Shown piece after piece: positions 54,656 to 61,310 of a stretch of DNA of 64,000 nucleotides. Where the stretch lies: the NCBI RefSeq assembly GCF_017948245.1, contig NZ_CP072865.1, positions 2,815,501-2,879,500 of the forward strand, read 5' to 3'. The notes under the pieces were generated by a model. The model saw only the letters and a program-made list of their open reading frames with translations. It did not search any database and was not told the DNA's origin. This stretch comes from Rhizobium sp. NLR16a (lineage in GTDB: Bacteria > Pseudomonadota > Alphaproteobacteria > Rhizobiales > Rhizobiaceae). The translations under genes and the position numbers were made by a program. Each line of letters begins with the position of its first letter. The stretch's first letter is position 1.

Positions 54656-55711
54656 ATGGATAGGAAAGCAATCCTGCTTCCTTTTCTCGTTAGGAACGCG
54701 GCGATGGATGCGCAATTCAATGAATGCATGAAGGTAGCGAGAAGGCTTGTCGACCCGAGCTTCCTCGAATCGTTGAAACAGCCTCAACCGCGCGCAATTA
54801 TCGTGGCGACCACAATGATCTGGTTTCAGATCATTGTCTCTTGGGCGATCGCGCTCCTCGGCCCTTGGTGGCTCCTATGGCTGCCATTCCTGATTAACTC
54901 CGCGACAACGCAAGGCATGTTGCTTTGGGTACACGAGGCGTCGCATTACCATCTCTTCTCCAGCCGCCGTAAGAACGATATCTGGTGCGATGTGTTCTTT
55001 GCTGCGCCTGTCGGGATGTCAGTCGGCGCGTATCGACTGCGCCACATGAGCCACCATGCACATCTTGGTACAGAGAAGGATGAGGATGGTTATCCCTATC
55101 GCGAGCCGATCAAGGGCTTCCGGGCGCTCGCGTGGGTCATGATAAAGGCGCTGAGCGGTGGCATGGGAGTGTGGCTGGCGGCTGACAAATATGGTGGTTT
55201 GGCTCGAAAGAAAGCATCGGGGAACTCGCTGTCGCCTTCCTGGTCGGCGCCGATGGTGACGATTATCTTCAACAGCTTGCTGCTTGCGCTCTGCATTGCC
55301 ACAGGCCGATGGTATCTTTACATTCTGTTATGGGGCTATCCGATCGCTGCCGTAGCAATCGCCCTGAATATCGTGCGCACCATTGCGGAGCATCAGCCCG
55401 AGGACTATCCACTTTACGAGGATGGACGGGAGCGGGCCATGATGCCGCTGGCCCGGACGACAGCGCCTAATTGGTTTGAGAAGTGGCTTATGTACCAGGC
55501 GAATTTCAACTACCACATCGAGCACCATCTTTTCCCGGCCATTCCGCAGCACAATCTCGCAAAACTTCATAGGCACCTCCTCGAAGGAGGATTCTACGAG
55601 CATTTTCCGGGGTGCCTGCAGCGCAGCGGTTTTGCAAAATTCATCCGCCTCTCGAGAAATCGCAGGAACGACGATTTCTCAGATTCGGTTCAAGATGCGT
55701 TGGCTCTCTGA
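54656..55711 (+). CDS. Membrane fatty-acid desaturase
   Basis: A 351-residue integral-membrane di-iron desaturase with all three histidine boxes: HEASH at 93-97, HMSHH at 130-134 and HIEHH at 287-291. It has about four spans. The HIEHH third box is normal for this group of acyl-lipid desaturases. It would introduce a double bond (or hydroxylate) a lipid acyl chain using oxygen and an electron donor that is not encoded nearby. A desaturase inside a prophage sugar-modification block is unusual; it may act on the lipid part of the surface molecule made here. Confidence 0.88.
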   Translation: MDRKAILLPFLVRNAAMDAQFNECMKVARRLVDPSFLESLKQPQPRAIIVATTMIWFQIIVSWAIALLGPWWLLWLPFLINSATTQGMLLWVHEASHYHLFSSRRKNDIWCDVFFAAPVGMSVGAYRLRHMSHHAHLGTEKDEDGYPYREPIKGFRALAWVMIKALSGGMGVWLAADKYGGLARKKASGNSLSPSWSAPMVTIIFNSLLLALCIATGRWYLYILLWGYPIAAVAIALNIVRTIAEHQPEDYPLYEDGRERAMMPLARTTAPNWFEKWLMYQANFNYHIEHHLFPAIPQHNLAKLHRHLLEGGFYEHFPGCLQRSGFAKFIRLSRNRRNDDFSDSVQDALAL

Positions 55712-55736
55712 AATCTAAGGTATTGAACGCGACAGT

Positions 55737-56699
55737 ATGAACTCTCAGGTGACAACTCATATAAGATCGACCCTTACAACATGCTGCTGCTGCGGCGGTA
55801 AGAGCTCCACCGTTGTCGCCACCGGCCGCGATTATATATATCACGGCAGCGAAGACTCCTTCACATACGTCCGCTGCGATGGATGCGGTCATTTCTATCT
55901 CAATCCTAGACCCGACATCAGTGAGCTGTCGCTGATGTATCCGGCCAACTATGGCACCTTCTCGAACAGATTTCAGGGCCGGGCAAACCTTCTTGGTAGA
56001 ATAAAGACAATCGTCAATCGAAAGCGCCTGAAGAGCGTTGTCGCGCATCTGCCTTTGCGGGCAAGGGTGCTCGATGTGGGATGCGGCAACGGCGAACTTT
56101 TGATTGCACTTCGCCAAGCACGTCCGGATCTTGAACTTTTCGGCCTGGATTGGCATTTCCCGGTTGAAACGCGTGCCGCTCTGGAAAGACATGAAATAGG
56201 TGTCATCGAGGCGCCGCTTGAAGCGGCGGAATTGCCGGCACAGCCCTTTGATCTCATCATCATGCTCCAACTCATAGAGCACCTTTGGGAACCGGAAGAG
56301 AGCTTGCGGCGTCTCGTCCGCGCGTTGGCGAAAGATGGCCGGTTATTGATCGAAACTCCCAATACCGACGGCTGGGATAGGTGGCTGTTTGCGGGCTGCG
56401 CGTGGGGCGGATACTATTTCCCGCGGCATTTGAACCTCTATAATTTTGAGCGTTTGGCTGAACTCCTGCACAGAGTGGGATTGACGGTTGAATCCCAACG
56501 CAGTCTTCCAGCGCCTTTGATCTGGATTTACTCCCTTCAAGGGGCTGTGCAGGCGCGCTTCGGCTGGAAAAGCTCCTTAACAAGGCTTTTCGCTGTCAAA
56601 AACATCCCACTGATTGCGGCTTTTGCTTTTCTTGATACCGCCGCGATCGCCATGAGATTGTCGACGTCAAACCAACAGGCAGTTTCAAGGAAGGTTTAG
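55737..56699 (+). CDS. Class I SAM methyltransferase with zinc-ribbon start
   Basis: A 320-residue protein. The N-terminal cysteine cluster (TCCCCGGKSS, then VRCDGCGHFYLNPRP) is a probable zinc ribbon. The methyltransferase domain follows, with VLDVGCGNGELLIALRQARP as motif I and FDLIIMLQLIEHLWEPEESL as motif IV. The layout is common in capsule and O-antigen clusters, where it methylates sugars. The C-terminal 80 residues are hydrophobic (IPLIAAFAFLDTAAIAM). It is the last gene of the rightward operon that began at 49,796. Confidence 0.86.
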   Translation: MNSQVTTHIRSTLTTCCCCGGKSSTVVATGRDYIYHGSEDSFTYVRCDGCGHFYLNPRPDISELSLMYPANYGTFSNRFQGRANLLGRIKTIVNRKRLKSVVAHLPLRARVLDVGCGNGELLIALRQARPDLELFGLDWHFPVETRAALERHEIGVIEAPLEAAELPAQPFDLIIMLQLIEHLWEPEESLRRLVRALAKDGRLLIETPNTDGWDRWLFAGCAWGGYYFPRHLNLYNFERLAELLHRVGLTVESQRSLPAPLIWIYSLQGAVQARFGWKSSLTRLFAVKNIPLIAAFAFLDTAAIAMRLSTSNQQAVSRKV

Positions 56700-56820
56700 T
56701 CGCGATATCTCGCCTCGTTTGCGAGGAGGCAAATCCGGCTCAGCATCCGCCCAGTTCTTCAAATCGTGCTTGTGGAATAGCGGGATGGGCTTTGTGTGTA
56801 GAAGATCGGATTACCCAACA

Positions 56821-56850
56821 GGGAAAAGACGGCCCGAAAGAGACGCCCTG
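56821..56850 (-). terminator. Terminator-like hairpin of the TIGR04325-type gene
   Basis: On the minus strand CAGGGCGTCTCTTTCGGGCC is followed by GTCTTTTCCCTG, about 30-60 bases after the stop of the methyltransferase at 56,882. Stem and T-run are weaker than at 47,751, but the two share the GAAAGAGACGCC core (plus strand). It also faces the end of the rightward operon. Confidence 0.5.
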
Positions 56851-56881
56851 TTTTCTGCTTTGTTTTGTGGACTACGTCGGC

Positions 56882-57640
56882 CTATCGTCTCTTGAACAAG
56901 AGGTCGGCTCCATAGACATCCGCGCGGGTACCGATCACGCCACTGTTGCGGCCTTCAAAGCGAGCAGCGAGATCAAAGCCCATTTCGTCGGCTATTCCCC
57001 TTAATGATGCTTCTGAAACGGTCTGGTGGGGATAACGTATCTCCACGTTGTCAAATCCTTCCGGAACCGGGCCAGCGCCATTATCGAAAAGCCGGGACGA
57101 CTGAACGGTGAAAAGTTTCCTGTTCGAGAAGGCATTCCGTGCCAAATAAGCGTAACGAGTTGTCCTGCTCAGAGCCTCGCGCCACAATTTTTCCGGATCC
57201 GCAAGGTATTGAAGCGTCCCGCTGCTGTAGAATACGTCAAACTCGGCCGGCAACTGGTCGGAGTACGATATCCCCGGCCTCAGGTCCTTCGCGGCCTCCG
57301 CCATGGATTTTGTCTCCACGATTGTGAATGACCAGGCTGGGAACTGCTTGCGCAAAACGGCGCAGAACTCCCCAGCGGATCCGCCGAAATCGACGAACCG
57401 GCCGGACGGAACATCCATAGCCGGCAGGAGATCCGCAGGAAGCTGGACATAGGACTCTTCCTGACCAACTAACTGGCGTGAGCGTTTTATCCGAAAGGCT
57501 GTGAGATGCTTGTCCCCATACGCGGGAGCCGCCGCCGCCGCTTCGCTCCATGATTTGTACAACCTCTCGCGCATCCGCCAGTGATTTACGGCTGCAACTG
57601 CGGAACCAGGTAGAACCGATTTGACGAGACGTTTGAGCAT
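56882..57640 (-). CDS. TIGR04325-type methyltransferase
   Basis: A 252-residue protein. The first 40 residues (MLKRLVKSVLPGSAVAAVNH onward) form the amphipathic basic start typical of this type. The methyltransferase core has SGRFVDFGGSAGEFCAVLRK as the SAM site, FTIVETKSMAEAAKDL and VFYSSGTLQYLADPEKLW. Members are found in LPS and capsule clusters and probably methylate sugars. It is inward-facing at the right end of the cargo block. Its leader and first 40 codons form the right arm of the inverted repeat. Confidence 0.85.
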   Translation of the reverse strand: MLKRLVKSVLPGSAVAAVNHWRMRERLYKSWSEAAAAAPAYGDKHLTAFRIKRSRQLVGQEESYVQLPADLLPAMDVPSGRFVDFGGSAGEFCAVLRKQFPAWSFTIVETKSMAEAAKDLRPGISYSDQLPAEFDVFYSSGTLQYLADPEKLWREALSRTTRYAYLARNAFSNRKLFTVQSSRLFDNGAGPVPEGFDNVEIRYPHQTVSEASLRGIADEMGFDLAARFEGRNSGVIGTRADVYGADLLFKRR

Positions 57641-57768
57641 AAAGACCTGCTTTTCCTAATGACAGTCGAGGATGAACTGACCGTCTACAGCACAAACAGG
57701 TGGTACGCTACCCACAGTTTCACCGCAGCACGATCTCAATTTATCGCACCGACAAGTCTCCTATTTCC
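57522..57768 (-). repeat. Right arm of a ~250-bp inverted repeat
   Basis: The reverse complement begins GGAAATAGGAGACTTGT and ends GGCGGCTCCCGC, matching 49,663-49,914 along its length with scattered substitutions and small indels. It holds the leader and first 40 codons of the methyltransferase gene. Arms in opposite orientation enclose about 7.6 kb. Confidence 0.9.
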
Positions 57769-57774
57769 TGAGTC

Positions 57775-58002
57775 TTATACAGACCTGTTTATTCCGGCGC
57801 GGCCATCGGTGCGGAGCCGTGGTAGGGCGTAGGTGAATTCATTGCCGAGGTCCGTGCTTAGCGCGTTCCATAACGGGCCGATGACCTGGCCGACAGACAG
57901 TGTTGTGTTATCCTGCCCTCTGCCGGCGCCGTGGTTCTGCACCGGCCACCGAGCGGGCTTAAACGTACCGCTGCGCGGGGAGGCCTGAATCGCGCCTGTC
58001 AC
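57775..58002 (-). pseudogene. Truncated tail fibre N-terminus
   Basis: A 75-codon frame whose middle part, TTLSVGQVIGPLWNALSTDL then GNEFTYALPR, follows the intact tail fibre start (TTPSVGQVIDPAPWNALTTD then LGNEITNSLPR). Two residues are missing and the frame is lost soon after. Preceding residues (SPRSGTFKPA) parallel STGVYSKPA. It sits eight bases after the upstream virion gene, where a tail fibre gene would be expected, so it is probably the stub of the original fibre gene, cut by the cargo insertion or by fibre exchange. Confidence 0.85.
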
Positions 58003-58010
58003 CGGCCATT

Positions 58011-59927
58011 TTACAGCCGCGCCAGGAGCGCATTCACGAGCGCGGCCCCTGCCCCTTCGCGGCCTCTGTTCATCGTCTCCCGCGGATTGCCGGAAGCCGG
58101 CCGGGGCGTCGGAATGGGCGGGGTGTCGGGCAGAGCGAAGGGATCGGCGGCGCCTTGCGTCTGAAACTGCGGCATGAAGCTCCGGGCTCTGGTGAGCCGG
58201 TTGGCGACCTCCTCGTTCCCCGGCTCATCGTAGCCTTTAAAAGCCCAGGCTCTGTTCATCAGGCGTTGCGCTTCCTCGAGCGATTTGGCGGCGTTCAGTC
58301 TGGCGATCAGACGAGGATCCTCCTGCAGGAAGAATTCGGCCTGCGTCTGCGGGCTGATCTCACCTGGCTTTTCGCCCTTCTGGGCGGCAAAGTCATAGAG
58401 CGCTTGCAGGCGGGTGTTTCGCCACGACATGATGCCGCCTGATGTGCCCTGTTTTCCGCTCTGGCTCGGGTCGGACCAGGAGCCGTTGGCTCTCTCGGTC
58501 GAGAAGCTGCTTTCGGACTGGCCGGTCGAGGCAACCGCCGCCAGACCATAAGGGTTGGTCACCTTGATGATCGATCCATCCCGCTGCTTATAACCGTTCT
58601 TCACAGTGTCCATGAAGCCGTTGAAGACATCGGCGTCGGCGGCTTGCTGGCGATGATTGCCCATTGCAGCGCGCCGGTCGCGGTGGCCGGGTCTTGACGT
58701 GGGAACGGGCACCTTGCCGGGCGGAGCGAAGGGATCGCCGACAGCTTGGGTCGGCGCCGCTGCCGGCTGCTGGCGGCGCTCGTCCGTCGTCAGCTGCGAA
58801 TCGAGATAATCCGGCCTCGGCGTGGGAACAGGCCCGTTGGCCGGTACGGTAGCGAAGGCGGCGGCCTCCTTGGGCTGTGCCGCGATTGCCGCTTCAATCA
58901 TGCTGTCGGGATAAAGATCGCCCGATGGTCCCTGCTCCTGATTGATCAGGGCACGCATAAACTTCTTTGCCATTACCGGGTCGGTCAGGCGCAAATCGTC
59001 GTCAGGGCCGATGCCCATGGATCGCGCGATGTTGGCCGCCGCCGTAAAGTAGTTAGGCGTCCAACCGGCGTTTCCAGCGATGATCTGATTTGGCGTCAGC
59101 ATGCCTTTTCGATACTTCCTCATGACCTGCCAGAAATTGTGCTCCATGCCTGCTTCCGGCGTGGCATAGACGACCTGCGGATCGCCCTGGTCAGTGTTCT
59201 CGGAAGGGCCGATGATACCTGGCCTGTGCTGGCCGACGTATTTGAGATTGGCGGGATTATTGTTGCGCATGCCGGCTGGCAGCTCGGTGCGACGAACGGG
59301 ATCGGTTAGAATGGTTTGAAGCTCTGCCCGGTCATTTGCGGATCCGGCACCGCCACCGCCAGCAGACGGCGCCGCGGGCTGTTGGCGGCGCTCGTCGGTT
59401 GTCATCTCTGGGTCGCGATAGCCGGGTTTCGGCGAAGGAATGGGTTCACGCGGCAGAGCGATGGCATCGTCGCCGGGCTGATCGGCCGCCATCTGCGGCG
59501 CCGGGCGATAGTCGGTCGTGACCATTGGGTCGCGATAGGGTCTCGGCGTCGGAATGGGTCCGTTGTCGGGCAGCGGCGCGAAGAGACCGGCATCGGGCCG
59601 AGCAGGCGCCGCCGCGGGCTGCTGACGGCCATTGCTCGCCGCCGGAAGCGGGGCATAGAGGGGTCTATCACCGGGAACAGGCGGGTTGCCGGGCAGCGGT
59701 GCGAAATTGTCGTTGCCGGGTTCATCAGCCCCCATCTCCTGCTCTTGCCGGCGCATCGCCAGCCCTCCCATTAGGGCCTGGACAAGGCGCGCCGCGCCCT
59801 GCCACGGAGATTGCACCGGGCTCGCATCCATGCCCTGCTGCAGCATGGCATGGGCCAGCCGCTTGCGCTCGTCGCTGATCTCATTTTGCTTCTTGCTGGT
59901 ATCGCCACCAAAGAGGAAACCCCTCAT
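58011..59927 (-). CDS. Phage virion protein with two muralytic-type domains and Pro-rich repeats
   Basis: A 638-residue protein. The N-terminal 210 residues are helical then proline-rich, with recurring units of the form PxPTPRPxYxDPxxTTDERRQQPAA. A first domain (about 225-355) has RNNNPANLKYVGQHRPGIIG and a MLTPNQIIAGNAGW segment seen in phage structural lysozyme-like proteins. A second (about 465-590) has the tail-lysozyme pattern TSGGIMSWRNTRLQALYDFA then FFLQEDPRL. The ATG at 59927 overlaps the upstream stop by four bases. A longer in-frame opening to 60,527 lies over the S74 gene and is rejected. A role in cell-wall passage at infection is likely. Confidence 0.72.
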   Translation of the reverse strand: MRGFLFGGDTSKKQNEISDERKRLAHAMLQQGMDASPVQSPWQGAARLVQALMGGLAMRRQEQEMGADEPGNDNFAPLPGNPPVPGDRPLYAPLPAASNGRQQPAAAPARPDAGLFAPLPDNGPIPTPRPYRDPMVTTDYRPAPQMAADQPGDDAIALPREPIPSPKPGYRDPEMTTDERRQQPAAPSAGGGGAGSANDRAELQTILTDPVRRTELPAGMRNNNPANLKYVGQHRPGIIGPSENTDQGDPQVVYATPEAGMEHNFWQVMRKYRKGMLTPNQIIAGNAGWTPNYFTAAANIARSMGIGPDDDLRLTDPVMAKKFMRALINQEQGPSGDLYPDSMIEAAIAAQPKEAAAFATVPANGPVPTPRPDYLDSQLTTDERRQQPAAAPTQAVGDPFAPPGKVPVPTSRPGHRDRRAAMGNHRQQAADADVFNGFMDTVKNGYKQRDGSIIKVTNPYGLAAVASTGQSESSFSTERANGSWSDPSQSGKQGTSGGIMSWRNTRLQALYDFAAQKGEKPGEISPQTQAEFFLQEDPRLIARLNAAKSLEEAQRLMNRAWAFKGYDEPGNEEVANRLTRARSFMPQFQTQGAADPFALPDTPPIPTPRPASGNPRETMNRGREGAGAALVNALLARL

Positions 59928-60928
59928 GCCACTGCCCTTTCGTAGTTGACACGGTCGAAGCCGTCTGCATGTTCGAAAACTGCGTCGGGGTGAATCTCGC
60001 GCACATCGTCTGACATCAGGCCGATCTGCATCGGACCGCCCTCTTTGTAGCGGAAGGCGTAGACCGGCAGGCCGTTGTCCAGCGTGCCGACGCGGCGGAT
60101 GTCTTCCTTTAGCCGCCGGTCGGATTTCGCCCAGCCGCCGAGCAGCGAGCCGCCGAGGCCGAAGAGGCCGCCCATGGCGGCGTTCGATTGGGCGAGCTGC
60201 TGGTTGTAGAGGCCCATCTTCTGATTGAAGTTTTCGTTGATCAGGCCGGCCTGGTCGACCGTCGGCAGCTGGGTGGCCGGCGTGTTGACGTAGCTCGGCT
60301 GGTGCACCTGCGAGCCGGACATCAGCGCCGAGATCTCGTTCAGCGGCTGGTTGCGCTCGGTCAGGATCGAATTCTGCGCATTGGAATACATGTCGCCGAG
60401 ATATTGGTCGGAGGCGGCCTGCTTGCGGGTGGAGAAATCGCGCATGGCGTTGTCGTAAGCCGCCGAGCCCATCGCGATGCCCTTGTCGGCGAGGCTCTGC
60501 TCGAGGCTCGCCTGGTCGCGGTTCCATTGGTCGTCGAAGCCGGAGCGCCAGTGATCGTTGACATATTTGTCGACATTGCCGGCGCTGAGGTCGACATTGG
60601 TGCCGAGGATGCCGGAGACCTTGGCGGTCTGGTCGTTGGCGAGCCTGGCAAGGCCGAGCTGCGTCTGCTGAGTCTGGTCGTAGATCGCCTGGTTCTCGGG
60701 CGAATAGGTCTGATAGGCGGAATAGGTCGGCAGCCTGTAGGTCTTGCCGTTCTGGTCGGTCATCGTCTGATAGCCGCTGACCCTGTATTCCAGCGAGCCG
60801 TCGGGCGTGTACTGGTTGGTGTGGCTGAGGCCCGCATTGGCGATGGCGGTGTCGACGTTGGTGGCCGTCTGCGCCGCGGCGGTCTGGGTCGGATCAGGCG
60901 CCTTGGGGGCCTTTGGCGTGGAGACCAT
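59924..60928 (-). CDS. Phage fibre protein with S74-type chaperone end
   Basis: A 334-residue protein. The first 250 residues are polar, Gln/Asn/Ala-rich (DQTQQTQLGLARLANDQTAK) with little hydrophobic character. A short glycine-rich hinge (GGLFGLGGSLLGGW) follows. The last 70 residues are a peptidase-S74 intramolecular chaperone: SDRRLKEDIRRVGTLDNGLP, YAFRYKEGGPMQIGLMSDDV and HPDAV. In S74 proteins the Ser and Lys of SDxRLK perform self-cleavage after trimer folding. The ATG at 60928 follows AAGGAGGA and lies inside the end of the acetyltransferase gene. Confidence 0.85.
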   Translation of the reverse strand: MVSTPKAPKAPDPTQTAAAQTATNVDTAIANAGLSHTNQYTPDGSLEYRVSGYQTMTDQNGKTYRLPTYSAYQTYSPENQAIYDQTQQTQLGLARLANDQTAKVSGILGTNVDLSAGNVDKYVNDHWRSGFDDQWNRDQASLEQSLADKGIAMGSAAYDNAMRDFSTRKQAASDQYLGDMYSNAQNSILTERNQPLNEISALMSGSQVHQPSYVNTPATQLPTVDQAGLINENFNQKMGLYNQQLAQSNAAMGGLFGLGGSLLGGWAKSDRRLKEDIRRVGTLDNGLPVYAFRYKEGGPMQIGLMSDDVREIHPDAVFEHADGFDRVNYERAVA

Positions 60929-61310
60929 GGGGAAAATCCTCCTTCATGATGGCGTAAAGCAGGCCGTCGCAATCGCCGAAATAGCCGCGCTGGCGGCCTT
61001 CCGGCTCAGCGCCCACTCTGGCGAGCAGCCTCTGGGCGCTGATGTTGTCGGCGCGGGTGCGGCAGGTGGCGCGGCGGCAGCCGAGCTGATTGAAGACATA
61101 GTCGAAGACGGCGCGCATCAGCGTCAGCGACAGCCGGTCGGCGGCGAGCGAGATCTCGATATCGTGCTCGGTCCAGACGTTGAAGACGAAGCCGGCGATG
61201 ATCCGGCCGCGTTCGACATGGGCAAGCGTGGTGTAGGGCGGGTGGAAGGTGACACCGATCCTGGCGCCGACCCAGGCGGCGATCTCGGCACTGGGTTCGC
61301 AGACGATCAA
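60894..61310 (-). CDS. Phage-encoded GNAT acetyltransferase (TTG start)
   Basis: A 138-residue protein with GNAT features: VERGRIIAGFVFNVWTEHDI, a helix RLSLTLMRAVFDYVFNQLGC, and RADNISAQRLLARVGAEPEG near the end. No ATG or GTG exists at the front. A TTG at 61310 overlaps the previous stop as TTGA, mirroring the ATGA overlaps of its neighbours, and gives a normal length. It sits among virion genes. A role in modifying a phage or host protein is possible; the target is unknown. Confidence 0.78.
   Translation of the reverse strand: MIVCEPSAEIAAWVGARIGVTFHPPYTTLAHVERGRIIAGFVFNVWTEHDIEISLAADRLSLTLMRAVFDYVFNQLGCRRATCRTRADNISAQRLLARVGAEPEGRQRGYFGDCDGLLYAIMKEDFPHGLHAKGPQGA

Noticed and set aside
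59928..60527. Upstream extension of the muralytic virion protein
   Set aside because: It overlies the S74 gene in another frame and is arginine/alanine-rich. The ATGA overlap at 59,924-59,927 fixes the start.
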